From Apodemus sylvaticus (lineage: Eukaryota > Chordata > Mammalia > Rodentia > Muridae): a stretch of 64,000 nucleotides of DNA. The notes below the pieces were generated by a model, which saw nothing but the letters and a program-made list of their open reading frames with translations, was not told the DNA's origin and ran no database searches. The DNA is taken from assembly GCF_947179515.1 (NCBI RefSeq), contig NC_067481.1, forward strand, positions 89,419,009 to 89,483,008, read 5' to 3'. The position numbers were made by a program, and so were the translations under genes. The first letter of the stretch is position 1, and each line of letters starts with the position of its first letter. This document shows, piece by piece, positions 35,507 to 49,243 of this stretch.

Positions 35507-37486
35507 TATTGAGACCGTGGGAAGGCGGAAAGTAAAAGAGAAATAATGGCACGGTCGTGTCTCTCTCTACACAGTCCTGGACATGTACTCTGCTAATGAC
35601 ACGTGCTCATAGCCAGCTGTCATTTGTTGCTATATATGCAGTAAACACAGCATGCACTCTTACATGTGCCAGATAGCAAACACTGTAAATACCACATAGC
35701 TCTTTCATAAATGTCTTTTATGAGTTTAAATCTTATTTCAAGATATATGCTACCCTGAAGTTAAGGTATAGAATTCCATTCTAAAGTGGCTGTAACTAGT
35801 TTAAGTAATATTATGAGCAGCTATAAGAATGAATCACTAACATTCACCCTCCTGGGGAAAGAAAATTTGGAACTGACTCAAACAATTGGGAACTGACTTC
35901 CATAAATGGTATCTTCCTGAAAATATCCAAATGGAATTCTCTTAATACTGAAAATTGTTTTTGCCCCAAGAGAGGGATCTTTTTAGAGAGCTTTATGGAA
36001 CATTGTGATTTCTAATCAATTCATAGTCCTTAGGTCTGACTCCTCGACTGGAGAGTTTATGAAACACAGATCCTTTGAATGATGTATTTAAAGTCAATGT
36101 ATTATCAATAATAAAACTTATAGGAGCATCATTTCATACTTAAATAAGAAAGCACCAATCGTTAATGGTAGAGCAAGAACTCCTATGTAAAGAGACACCA
36201 AAAGTGACCATCTCATGACTAAGGGACCAAAGTCTTGCAAATTTCCATCTTGACATTAAACAAGGAGAGATAACTAAAATATCCTCTACAGATTGAGCCA
36301 CTGAATGTCACACAGACACCTAGAGATTAAATTGTTGCCAGAATGGCTCCCAAAAGTTATAAGTAACAGAATTTTAGGAAGTCTCTAGTTGATATGATAA
36401 TATAGAAGCTTCAGTGTTGGCCAACAGGCCAAATTTCAAATGATGGAAAAAGTTCAGCTCTCTCAAATAATAATACAACCATTCCACACTTTCCTGGCCC
36501 ACAAAGCAACAACTGATCCCTCTATAAAAGCCCCATTTCCCATCCTAACCTGTGTTACACCAATCTGTGCACCTGCTGTGCAAACCTTCCCTAAAACCTT
36601 CTGAAGAAGCCAGTCTAAGACCTATCTATCTAGCATGCAAACTGGATAGACATCAAAGCTTTGACATGCCCATCACTAAAGTCTCTATCCTCAGTAACTG
36701 ACCCGAGCAGGTTGTCCTTGCTTTGACTTGATTTAATTCCATCTGATACGTAGCCACGCAGATCTTGAGGACAGTCAAGGAATCAGACTGTGAAACATAC
36801 GGGGACAATGATACATGGAATCTATTATTAACTTGCCCAGTAGGCAACCTTGGGGAGGAACATCTCCATGGCTGATAACACTGGCCTATCCACACTACCC
36901 AGGACCACTGGTGCGGAAGCAACACTCCATCTGCTACACACCCACCTTCACCTCTGGCACTCTGCACCTACACTAACTTCCTCAATAGGTGTGTGCTCAG
37001 AGAGAAGAACTAAGTTTAAACTCAGCCTAAGTGAAACTTAATTAGGAAGGTGACTCATGTCAGAATTTCGTGGCTTCTCTTTTTAATCTTCCGTTCCCTT
37101 TTGGAAATCAAGGACTCATGAGGTTAGAATGAGCCTCTCTGCTTTCTCTAAGAGACAGAGGGTAATCAGGCTTGGCTGAACATGCAGAAGATACATACAT
37201 GTGATCATGTATTCCCTGAGCCTGATGTGGATCAGTCAAGGTAGAAGGTTAGAACAGGAAGTTAGATGACACACCTTTCTATCCGGGAAGACTCCATAGC
37301 TGACTATTGCTAAGGTTGCCTGAGGAATTCCCCTGATTCTCTTGTATTTCCTTTACCTCTTAAAACCTGGTCTTCTAAAGATAAAAGCCCCCACTTACGG
37401 CTGTCAAGAAACAATATGAGTGGCTCGAGCCTCTTCATTTGCTTGTGTGGGTAGGAGTCAGTGCCTTGGTCGCCCATTCTTCATGA

Positions 37487-37993
<507 letters not shown>

Positions 37994-38549
37994 TAGGTTT
38001 TCTTATATACACTCCCTAAAGGTAGCAGAAAACAAAAACAGAGCAATTCAGTCCCAGACAAACAGAATAGAGCATCCTATAAAACAGAAAAGAGGCTCCC
38101 TCGGGGTGTCGTGTGAACATGTTATAAAGCACTGCAGTTCTCCAGTGACAGGAAAATAATGAAGTTATGCTGTATGCTTTATTTTCCTAAAATTAAGAGT
38201 ATGTGTCTTACTTCCCAAGTGACCTTAAAAAAAAAAAATGGAACAGTTCAACAGTTCAAGCCGGTCCCAACCTTCCCAAGAAAGGTTCTGTTCACTGATG
38301 AGTGTCTATCCAAGCAGAGCCATCACCATGTCGCCCCCTTCACTGGGGTGCTGAGACAGCTGTCAGATTGCCATGGTAATCAGAAAGGGAAGAGATGTGT
38401 GAAGCTTTGCCGACGACGACGAGGAAAGTAATGAATCTTTTATTCCAAAAAGGAAAGGAAAGGAGTCAGCCCACTCACCTCTGACTTTATCTGCTGGCAG
38501 TCCTGGCAAAGTTCTGCAGAGGGTGGGGAGGGGGGGTGGAGATGCAGAG

Positions 38550-38742
38550 TCCCAGCCCCAGGTCCCAATTGTACCGCAGACGTGATGTGACTTTGAGCAA
38601 GTCACTGTCCATCCTGGTGTGGTTTCCCCTCTCCCCCCAACCCCCCACCCCCACCCCCCGGCATGATGAGCCATGATTCCCTCAGTGGGCTGTTGTAAGG
38701 ATGAATGTCTGGCGCGTGCGCGTGATAGGTTTGGAACGCCAG
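38550..38742 (+). mobile_element. MIR SINE interrupted by a C-rich run
   Basis: The sequence gtgatgtgactttgagcaag, tcactgtccatcctggtgtg, ctgttgtaaggatgaatgtc and tggaacgccagagtgaatat follows MIR. A C-rich stretch (38634-38660) replaces its middle. Confidence 0.65.
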
Positions 38743-39086
38743 AGTGAATATCTGTTTGTCTGTCTCCTCCCCAACCTCCCCCACAAAAGACTTTGAGCTC
38801 CTTTGAGAAAGAGGCCGTGCAAGTGCAGTATAATTCACAGCAGTTATCTTTGCCATAGACTGACGATCTGGGGAAACATGTGTGGCTATAGGCATTGTGA
38901 GCATGGAACAACAGGGACCCCAACAGGCTTGGTCAGTTCAGGCTCTCAATGAACCCTAGCTGAATAGGGAGTGAGAATCTACCAGACAGTTCTTTTGCAT
39001 GAAGTATACTTCCCAGTCAGCCTTGCCAAACGGGATCCACTGCCTGACCCCCTCTCAGATGGTCTCAGAATCCAGAAGTTACACTC

Positions 39087-39257
39087 CAGTGAGTATCCAA
39101 ACCACCCAGAGGACTTGTTAAAGTCAATTGGTGAGCCCAGCTCCCACATCTAATTGATCCAACCTGGGCGCAAGGATTTGCATTTCTTTACATTTCCAAC
39201 AAGTTCCCAGGAGATGGTGATGCTGCTGGCCCAGGAGCCACAGGTTGAGGACCACTG
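39087..39257 (+). mobile_element. MER5A hAT transposon fragment
   Basis: The wording is that of MER5: accacccagaggacttgtta, aggatttgcatttctttaca, aacaagttcccaggagatgg, tgatgctgctggcccaggag and gttgaggaccactg. It is an ancient nonautonomous Charlie-type element ending about 190 bp before the EGF6-7 exon. Confidence 0.82.
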
Positions 39258-39425
39258 CTCTAGAAGAAGAAAACAAAATAAATGTAAAGTAGCAAAATTA
39301 CTACCCAACCAGCCAGCGGAGAGACAAACCGGCAAAAAACATGATGGCTGCTGGGCCTTGGCCCCGGAGGAGCCATTGTGTGTGGTCTGGCTTCCGTGAA
39401 GGACTTCACCCCACTGTGGTGTTGA

Positions 39426-39788
<363 letters not shown>

Positions 39789-40261
39789 TAGGAAAGGGGG
39801 AAAGCGAGGTTCCAACAGTGGAAAAAGCCTTTCCTTCTTTGCAGGATTGCATTTTGGGGTGGAAAAAGGCCCAATCAGATAATAATAAACCCTGTCCAAA
39901 GCACTCGTCCTGGGGAGGAAACAATGCACACGCATGGGAAACTGTCAGTGCCTGCAGCCGCCAAGCACCCTGGTATCGCTGTGCCCTTGTCCCCTGTTCT
40001 CTCTGCCTGGATCCCCGGATCCCTGGTGCTGGTAACAAGGTGACGCTGTTGTGGAGCGTGTTGGCGCACACAGCTATGTCCTCTGGCTAGCCAGGTACAG
40101 CTGCCACACTGCCAAACCCTCTCTGGCTCACTCAGCCCAGTGGCTGACTCCTGCACTTCCCCGCCCTCACAGGCCTCCACCTCTGATCCCTCTCCGTTCT
40201 CCACTCAGCTACCATTCATATAGACATTTCTTGGCCAGAAATTTATATATGTAAATTAGTG

Positions 40262-40402
40262 AGCTAGACATATCGGCATGTGCCTTTAACCCCAGCACTT
40301 GAGAGGCAGAAGCAGGTAAATTTCTGAGTTGGAGGCCACCCTGCTTTACAGTGAGCTCCAGCACAGCTAGGACTACTCAGAGAAATCCTTTGTCAAACAC
40401 CA
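40262..40402 (+). mobile_element. B1 SINE
   Basis: The sequence catgtgcctttaaccccagc, acttgagaggcagaagcagg, ttctgagttggaggccaccc and agtgagctccagcacagcta is B1 in sense orientation, followed by a TTTTG array. Confidence 0.88.
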
Positions 40403-40411
40403 CCAACCCCA

Positions 40412-40470
40412 TTTTGTTTTGTTTTGTTTTGTTTTGTTTTGTTTTGGTTTGGTTTGGTTTTGTTTTGTTT
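40412..40470. repeat. (TTTTG)n microsatellite
   Basis: About ten TTTTG units with a GGTTT variant block. Confidence 0.93.
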
Positions 40471-40471
40471 T

Positions 40472-40580
40472 AAGGACCAGCATAGAGGTACACTCTATAA
40501 TCCCAACATTTAAGAACCTGAAACGGGAGAAATCTTTAATTTGAGGTCAACCTGGACTATCTAACATGACCCCAAAATGT
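40472..40580 (+). mobile_element. B1-like SINE fragment
   Basis: The sequence taaggaccagcatagaggta, cactctataatcccaacatt, taagaacctgaaacgggaga and ttgaggtcaacctggactat is a diverged B1 directly after the TTTTG array. Confidence 0.6.
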
Positions 40581-40654
40581 AATATATTCCCCCCAAAATA
40601 ATAAATAATGGTTTTAAGGTTTCTTCATTTGTTTTATTTTTAAGGAGGGGAGTT

Positions 40655-40702
40655 GTTTTTGTTTGTTTGTTTGAGAGGTTTTTGTTTTGTTTGTTTGTTT
40701 TT
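40655..40702. repeat. (GTTT)n repeat
   Basis: Imperfect GTTT units: gtttttgtttgtttgtttga and ttgttttgtttgtttgtttt. Confidence 0.88.
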
Positions 40703-41724
40703 GTCGTTTTGTGCTTGTCTTTCCTTTTTTTGGCTTGGGAAAGCACAGACTGCTATCTCTAACTATCTCTTTGATAGAGGATTGGAAGCCAAAACTTTTT
40801 CTCTCAGGTAGTTAAGGTTATAAACAATCCACCCAACCATCTTTTTTTCCCCCTCCAGTCATTGCTCTCCTCACTTATGTAAGTCTGTCACGGAGCCCTT
40901 CCGCACCAGGCTTGATGACCTACCAGCCTGCACAGAACCTTCGGGGAGCTCCCAACCAAGCAGCTGCTTTCCCAATTCAAGTTATCTTTGAATCGAACCA
41001 TAAGTTCGCAGGCCTGTCCCCTTTTCTAGGCCCCCAAACCCCAAACTGTAACTTGGCTATCTAGCACGAGAGATAAGGAGAGGAGCTTGCGCAGGGCTGA
41101 CCGACGAGTTTAGACTCAGTTTCCCATGCTGTTCATTCGGGAGGTTAAGCAGAGGTGTGACATGTGAACTGACTCTGCAGTGGGTCTCACTCCATTCTAT
41201 CTAATTGGCCATCTGAGGGGCAGCGCACCAATCAGGGCCATGACTATGGCACTGGGACCCTGCTGGGACAGTCTGTTAGCAGTGAACTGTTATTGCAGTC
41301 TCTCAGTGGTGCTCCAGGTCCTGCATCCCCTGCCGCTGCTCTCATCTCAGCTCCCTGCAGAGGCTGGGGGTGGAGCGGGAGGGGGCGGGGACAATTCGCC
41401 AGACATTCAGGGGAGGGATGTGCACAGCCCAAGACCAAGACAGTCCTTACAGAGGCTTCCACTCTTCCGGCATTTTTTTTGATGTACTTCTGCATGCCTG
41501 CTGTGGTTTAGATAAAAAGTTCCTCCCCATTCCCTATATTTCTGTTGTCCCTATTGTCCCCCCTCTAAAACCTCTTGCCAATCAATATCCCTAAGGTTAA
41601 TAATCCCACCATCTCTTAAGTCATATACTTCAACATTGGTTCTCCCTTTCTCTGTCTGGGAAGTAAGGGGCAAGGATAGTATCTCCAGAGTGAAGCCTGT
41701 GGGCTCTCATTCCTGCTACATCTT

Positions 41725-41739
41725 TTTTTTTTTTTTCTA
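41725..41739. repeat. Poly-T run
   Basis: About fifteen T. Confidence 0.85.
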
Positions 41740-41779
41740 GAAATAGTTCACAGGAAGAAAGCGCAGGTAGATAGATCTA

Positions 41780-41985
41780 TGGCAAGTGCTGACCAACTGT
41801 AGCCAAAGGGATAAACCTGGCCTGCTGCCAGGTTTTTCTATGGCTTGCTAGCAAAGAACTGATTCTGACAGTTTTTAAGCCTTAATAGAAATCCAGCACA
41901 TACACAAAAAAACAGTTTCTGACATTTGACAATTCTATGAAATTCAAATTTCAGTGTCCATACACAGACCATGGGTAGACGGTAA
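41780..41985 (+). mobile_element. Ancient hAT-like MER fragment
   Basis: The sequence gctgaccaactgtagccaaa, ctggcctgctgccaggtttt, atgaaattcaaatttcagtg and tccatacac resembles the same ancient family as the element at 9797. The assignment is tentative. Confidence 0.5.
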
Positions 41986-42162
41986 CCACACCAGTTCTTT
42001 GGCATCTAATCTGTTGCTAGCTATAATTCAGCACTGAGGAATCACCACAGACAATGCAAAGCCCCCCACAAAGGCAATTGTCATCTGGCCATTTAAAGAA
42101 AAAAGTGACTGAACTCTAAATGAGAAAATTGCCTAAGTCCAGATGAAGAAAGAAGAGAGGTA

Positions 42163-42181
42163 AAAAAAAAAAAAAAAAAAA
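42163..42181. repeat. Poly-A run
   Basis: About nineteen A. Confidence 0.9.
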
Positions 42182-45100
42182 GAGGCAGGTGGTGTCCCTG
42201 TGAGGAAGAGACATCCGCTGTGGCTTGACAGATCTTGGGGCTAAAGAAAAAGAGAAAGGATCCACAGAGTAGATGTGAGGGAAGACCAAAAACATGAGCC
42301 TGTCTCTGGAGACTTTGAACAAGAAATGGACCGATGACAGCTTTGATCTCAGCAGAGGACAATGAGGTTGTGGCCAGCAGGAGAGCCAGGCACTTCAGTC
42401 AAGCAGGCCCTTGGGTGCGATGACCTGGCAAAGGGTGTCCATGCTCCTTGAAGCATTCAGCTCAAGTCTCATATCTCTGGGATCTGACATCCATGAGTTC
42501 TTGAGGGATGTCAAGGAAGTGCCGATTTACATGCCACATAAAGAATGCGGAGGTGCTGGTGCAGGGGAGTCCCTGGTTTGAAATTAGGATGCCCAGTGGT
42601 GTTAGAGCCTCTTCTATGAAAGTTGTTAAGACTTTTCCTCGGGAGAAACCAGGGCTCCCCAGCTCTATTAATAGGACCCGTGCTGTCTCTTTCTTGTTTC
42701 CTTCTCTGTGTTTTCTCAAAGACAGCAAGTGTCCCTTAGTTGGTGAGAGTCACTACCAGAAAGCTGGGGAGAGTTTCATCCATGCATAATTGCTTCTTAC
42801 GCTTTCCAGCCCTGGCCCCTCGAGCTGCTTTCTGGAGTTTTAATCTTTTAGTTCGAACGGACGGATGTCCTTGTCAGTTCACTTAAAGTAAATGCCACAG
42901 TTTACAAGCCCTGCATCAGCCCCCTTCCACAGGGAGACTGACAGTCGGAGGGAAGAGAAGAACCTAGGTCCTTTCCACACAGAGCCTCAAATGCTATGTT
43001 TTGAAGATAGATAATAAACAAGAAGGAAATGGCTCCAGTCAGTAAACAGTGGGGTGAGGCCGGATGCTGATGGCTGCCGTTGAGCACCCAGGTTGCCCTT
43101 GCAGCCTGTTTTCAGAAGGTCCCAGAGAGATGGTTTCAGGGAGTCCTTGCAAATAGTCAACTGAACAATTCACACCAGCTGGTATGGGTTGCGTTTATTG
43201 TACTGAGGAAGCAATAAGATAGGAAGGGAAGAAAAGAAGCCACTGAAAGATCAGACTTGAATAAGTCATTCAAGTAGAAGCCCCCGGGGGGGGGGTCTCT
43301 CCATATTTGGTCAAATGCATTCCCAAAATTTTTAACCAAATTATATTATTTGAAAATTTAGCGTGTGTTTTATAACTACAGATTTGAATAGAAGGTGTCG
43401 TGTGTCATTGTTAACTGTAAAAGCTAAATTATCTGCCCAACAATGAGTCTTATGCTCACCCCTAACAAGTTAAATATAAGGACTGACTAAAATCTATAGA
43501 GCTGCATAGATAAGAATAGACTTTGAATCTAAATCGCCACACTTCATGTATATCTTTGGAATATATTAGCATTATTTGGGTAAGGTGCAGTTTATTCCTA
43601 TGAATAAATCAGAAGGCATATTGTGTGGTTAGAAGAGGTTTATTCCTTAAATGTGATTTTAAAATGGATTTCTGTTCCTATAAACTGCCACCTGCCTATC
43701 ACCTGCCACCACCCCTTATTAATATGAAGGATTTGACATAAGAGGGCTATCCAATGGCTATCGCACTGCAGCTTGATAGAACTATAGAATTTTTATTAGG
43801 TCAAATCACTTGAACTATAGTAAACCCAGATAAGCATTTCTTATATAATAAAAGGGGGAAATGGGTGACAGAATAGTTGGGAAAATACAAGAAGACACCA
43901 GCATTCCTATCACCAGGGTAATGAGGGCAGTTATCTGTGGACAGTACACTGCTGTGGTCCTCTGCTGGAAATGGGTCTCCAACCTTGCCAAATAACACAA
44001 AGTGACAGTCTAGAGACTCAGTCTACCAACGGTGATACTTTCCAAACCCAGTGATCTGCTTAGAACCTGGGCAGTGTGCAGAAGTTATTCCAAACTGTGT
44101 ATTTTACCTCTGTGGTCCTGACCTCCGATCATGTTTCAGAATCGTGACAACTTGATTCTTAGGGCCACATGGGGCTAAGTGACCTAGCAGGTGCCACATG
44201 TCAGAAGAGTTTTCTTTCCATCTATTGCACTGGGCCCTTCTATTTTTCCTCTTTAATTGGTTGGGGAGAGAAAAGGTTTCTTGAGATGTTAATAAGGATA
44301 ATGAATCTTTACCCAAGGTAAAACCATCCAGGCGACAATGAGATGTGCTGATTAAGTGATTGTCATTGGAAGGAGACAGGGTCACAGTTCAGGAGGGAGA
44401 AAGTCTCAGAACAATAAGGAGCACATGTAGAGGAGAGCCACCATTAAAATTAGCCAACTTCACACAAAGACAGCTGCGTCTGCATGTCATCTCACCTTCC
44501 ATCCAAGTGAGAGAAACTGATGTTGCCATTACCCACCCCCTTTTTATGTAGTTATTATCCTTTGAAATCTGTGCTTTTGTGACTCTAGTGAGTCAATCTT
44601 CTTGAGATGAATCTAGCTTCTGTGGAGTCATCCTCACTATCACATCCGTGAAAGCAACTCAACCTCTGGTTGGTTAATTAATCAAATCCTCCAAATGTTC
44701 TTATTGGAACTATTGTCAGAATAGCTGTTGTTATTACCATCCTCCTCCTCTTTCTCCTTCTCCTTGTAAAATCCTAAACTTTTAGACCTCTTGCTATTAT
44801 AGCTAAATTTTCAGAACAGTAATTTCTCCCCACAAAATGGCCAAATGTGAGTTGTACTGCACATTAGGAATGTCACATGCCTAGACATTCTCTTGGACTC
44901 TGGATCTTGAAGTCTATCAGAGGTTTTCTATGCAAACCCAGAATAATAAGGATGTGGCAGAAAAGGCAGGGATACACTTTTAAGTCACTGCAGAAACATA
45001 AAATAAAATAACAAGCCTTACCCATGATGAGGATCTCATCCTCAATAGTGTTTGCTGTCTTGTCCTGACTGTCAAAGAAGGACTTTCAGTACCAGTTGAA

Positions 45101-45778
45101 AAATAGACACAAGTGACACAAAATTTGTCCGATGTTATGACCTGGTATTCTAGAGTTCCAGCAAAAACATTTCTGGAAGGGTTTCCCAGGTCATCTGTCC
45201 ATGACATGGCCTCTTATCAAGAAGAGAGGAGGGGAAGGATTAGGAGGAGTCCAGAATCCCAAGTACCACCTTGTAAAAGTTTTAAAGGAAGTGGCCAGCA
45301 TATTAGCCCATAGCCTGTAGTAGTAGGGACAGACCCATCTCTTAATAGTGGGAGCATGATACAAGAACTGCATGATTAGACAACTTTGTCGTTGGATGAT
45401 AGAGTTCTTGTGTAAACTTAGATAATCTAGGTCATTCATTCAAGGTGGCTTCCTAATGCACTTTTGAGAGCTATGGAAAAACTTTAGATATTGCTGACCA
45501 CAAAATTTTGTTTATCATGAACAGTTTTAATAGGTGGGAACATGCTTCACAATATCAAAAATGTACACAGTAGATCTATAAACCAGTAATGTTGACATTT
45601 GTTACCAAGAATTATGTACTATTCACAATTTTATACATTATTATACGTTTGTCCCATTGACAGAATAGCCAGTTTGCTTTCTACAGTGTCACCAAAACCC
45701 TATGACTCATGAACATCTATGATGTCACTAAGTGAGAAGAAAAATGAAACTCTATTATAAACTATGGAACCACCATAT

Positions 45779-45806
45779 ATGAGAGATCATATATATGATC
45801 TCTCAT
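45779..45806. repeat. Perfect 28-bp palindrome
   Basis: ATGAGAGATCATAT is followed directly by its reverse complement ATATGATCTCTCAT with no spacer. It can form a cruciform or a 14-bp hairpin. Confidence 0.9.
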
Positions 45807-47084
45807 TAACAAAAATTTCATTACTGATGAAAGATCCAATACTTCACACAAATAATGAACTGAATATGGTTCAAAATTCTCAAGGCGTAAAAGCCCATGG
45901 AGAAGAGTTTCCAGCAGGAAGACTGCACACTGACAGAAAACCCACGTAAGACCTGTTGAAAAGGTTGAACTGTCCTGTGTGTAATCAGTACTCAGCAGCT
46001 AAGCTTTTACAGAGAACCAAGTCTACCATTCTTGGATCTTACCATGTACACTAAAGACATTATGTCTTCACTAACATCTCAAGACTTTGAAAGGAAAGAG
46101 AAAGATGGCCCTACTGAGTTCAATGCCGAGGGATATTTATGATAGACCTCACTCTCATCGATCAATCATGATCGAGCTCATTCCTTATAGGATCATAGAC
46201 ACTGCATTGGCCAGTGTGTGGGGGGGTGCATTTGTATTCCATACTTGACTTTGAAAAACATAGTCCATGCTCCCTACAACATGGCATACACCCCCCAAAA
46301 AAATCTTAATTTTTTTTCATACAAGAAATATTGGTATTCAACCATGTAGCTGCTTCCTAGAGCATTGTATCCAAACATAAGATGCTGTCCATCGGACAGA
46401 AATGTACTTTGTTGAACAGTTATACAACACTGTTGAAAAAAAATAAGTATCAGGAAAATATAACTACCACATCAAACCCCCGATTACATGGGTGTTATTG
46501 CTTAGGGATGTGCTGATAGTAGGTAGCGATATTAGGCCTGAGTAAATTTAAAGAAAAATATTAAGTAAATAACAGATCAGATTTTGCAAATATCACGAAT
46601 GTACCGTGTGACTGACTGACTTTGGAACACACTTGAGTGAGGCGATCTCTAAGGAGCTGTCCATTTCCAGAGTTTATTGCATCTGAGGCAGGCTTCCATG
46701 AATGGACCACTCAAATGCAATCAAGCCCTTTTCTCTGCTGCAAGACAGGTTTTCAATGTGTATTCCCTTAACAAACACTGAAGACCTTCCATTAAAGAAG
46801 CAGACTTGCATGAGTGAGTGTTGCCCCACCGATGATACGCAACTGAATCGCAGAGACTAGTGAAAGGTGCTTTTTCTTAACAGTTCTTCATGCATCTGCT
46901 CCCCTTGATTCCTGTGCACCTTTGTAGATGGTGGAATGTTTTCTAGCCTAGCATGAAAAGTTGCCTCCCCACTTCCTCCATTTATATGTATATTTTCATA
47001 GAAAATATTAAAGAAGAAGTCCCTCTATCTCCCTCTACCTCCCCTAGATCAGGAGAAATGCAAGCTTACAAAGGAAACGCTGAA

Positions 47085-47245
47085 GGACACAGCTTTCGAG
47101 TAGGTCTGCTTAAACTCAGATCCTGGCAGTTCCTCTAACTTCCATGTGCCTCCATTTCATTGTACAATTGGGGATTGCTAAATAGTACATCCCTTCTTGG
47201 ACTGGGTAAAAAGTATACCTGGTACTGTGCTTAACCTGATATTAG
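47085..47245 (+). mobile_element. MIR SINE
   Basis: The sequence taaactcagatcctggcagt, catgtgcctccatttcattg, tacaattggggattgctaaa and ctggtactgtgcttaacctg follows MIR. Confidence 0.68.
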
Positions 47246-47814
47246 AGCCCCGTGCACATGAACTAATGTCATTATGAGAACCTCTATTATACAGCACCTA
47301 TAGAACAAGAGTGACTGATTCTCTCATCGTTAGCCACCCTCCCACAAATCTGCCTTCCAAGCCACCAAGCAGTTAGTGACATATTACAGTAAACTCGCCC
47401 TCTATCCATTTTCGAAACACAGGTTTCCTCTGCAATTCATTCTCATAGCAAACCAGGAGTCAAACCTATTCATCTTATCATACACTCCAGCTATATGTGC
47501 AATCAAATATTTATGTTAATAAGCCCATGTTGTAAAATTGGGTTTTGCCTCTTTAGGCCAAAAGTTCTCAAACTCTGAGACGGGTGTTCCCAGAGAACCA
47601 AGTAGCCTATGAGTTTATTTTAATTCTGGGTTTTATTTTTATAATAAGTATCTTTTGAAAAGAGAAAATTGTTTGAGGTATCATTTAGAAATTGCTACTC
47701 CTGAATAGAAGACTAGTTTATTCTTTGAAGCCAGTGTTTCTCTTACTGGAGACCATAGACACACCATTAAGGAGAGTGATAGAATGTCATGGTCTGCAGT
47801 AAGGAGTCTAGTCA

Positions 47815-47892
47815 GCTGGGGCTAGCTCAGTGACAGGACACTTGCTTAACAGCCCTGAAACCCAGGATTTGATTCCGGCATTATTGAAGGGG
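47815..47892 (+). mobile_element. ID-type SINE
   Basis: The sequence tggggctagctcagtgacag, gacacttgcttaacagccct and cccaggatttgattccggca is a diverged ID element. Confidence 0.65.
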
Positions 47893-48457
47893 AAAAAATA
47901 AGGGATCTTTCTTTTTGTGAGTGGAAGATGCCACAAGTCAGCATCTCTTAGAATATACCTTGGTCTCTCTTTTATGTATTCCTTCCTATCCTTCACAACT
48001 ACAGGTAGAACAATTTTACTTTCTCTGGCTCTGTAAATCAAGGATAATCCAGTAGTCCCAGTTTTGACTCTGCCCAGTAGCAAGCATGCCCTCTAGAAAG
48101 ATCAAAACTCCCATCGATTCTCTGTCCCCACTCAACCCAATAAACATCACAATTACCCTCCTTCCTAATTTGTTGCATTTTCCTCACTCCTTGGAACATG
48201 ACCCATGTGTGACATCTGGGGAACCTCTGTAGCTCCTTGGCTCATCTCCTGAGTTATCAGAAGGATACCCCAGATGTTCATGTCAGAAACAGATTTTGCA
48301 TTTCTTCCCAGGTTGTCTGCCTAGTAGGAGTCAGTCTCAGCAACCTGTCCCCTTCAGGGCATTCTGTTTCCTAAGCTGTGTTTAGAGCGATGGCCTTTTC
48401 ACATATATTTGCTTGCAACATAATGGGTGTCATCAAGACTTTTAAGAGACCGTATTG

Positions 48458-48688
48458 GAGCTGGAGAGATGGCTCAGCATTTTAGAGTGTATACTGTTCT
48501 TCCAGAATGCCCAAGTTTGTTTCCCAGCATTCATATCACATAGCTCACATCCTCCTGTAACTCCAGCTCCAGAAAAATCTGATATATCTAGTTTCTGAGG
48601 GCATTTACACTCATGCACATATCCCACCCACCCACCCCCACACACATACATATGACTTAAATTATAAAAATAAATATCTTTAAAGGGT
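48458..48688 (+). mobile_element. B2 SINE
   Basis: The sequence tggagctggagagatggctc, agcattttagagtgtatact, tgtttcccagcattcatatc and cctcctgtaactccagctcc is followed by a CA-rich tail with aataaa-like bases. Confidence 0.88.
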
Positions 48689-48849
48689 TATCTTTACTGC
48701 CTTTGGAAAATAGGGTACCACCGTCTGGAGCACATGCCAGTGAAGAGTGGGATGTGTCCTTTCTGTCACGTGCCTTTGTGAGCCATCACAAGCAGAGCTG
48801 CAGAAGCACCCATACCGTAGGCTGCCTTGGAAGGTTTTCATTCGTGAAT

Positions 48850-49105
48850 TTTGCAGCTAGGCAAAATTTTAAGTATTTCATCATAAACAGTCTCGAGATA
48901 ATTAGAATGGATTAAATTACAAGAGAAAATTCATTTAGTTAATCTTTCTTCTAATTAAAAAAAAATCCATAGTTTAAGTAAAGTGTTTGTTTTTATTTTT
49001 TTTTAAAAAAAGAAAGGATATTTTCATTGTAATCAGGAAGAGAGACCTGTTTGGTCCTCGGTGATAGGATGAGGCATCGGCAGTGTAATTAAAAGCTACC
49101 AGGCA
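48850..49105. promoter_or_regulatory. Candidate conserved noncoding element, TAAT-rich
   Basis: This AT-rich unique stretch has cgagataattagaatggatt, catttagttaatctttcttc, ttctaattaaaaaaaaa and cagtgtaattaaaagctacc. It is a candidate only, and the A/T runs in the middle weaken it. Confidence 0.25.
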
Positions 49106-49243
49106 ATGTTTCCCTGATTATTAAAACCCTGAAGGGAAGTCCAGACTTCTTCCCCAGTAGTAACTAAAGGATTCTCCAGACGGCCTCCATCCTGGTCCAC
49201 GATAGCATTGGTCTCTTTCTCTTCTCAGCTCACAGGAGATGAG

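Noticed and set aside
38363..38923. 186-residue minus-strand ORF
   Set aside because: It overlaps a MIR SINE and a C-rich run, has no domain, and lies antisense within a short Tenm2 intron.
41300..41500. GC-richer patch as a possible CpG island or promoter
   Set aside because: It is short with few CpG dinucleotides and no nearby first exon.
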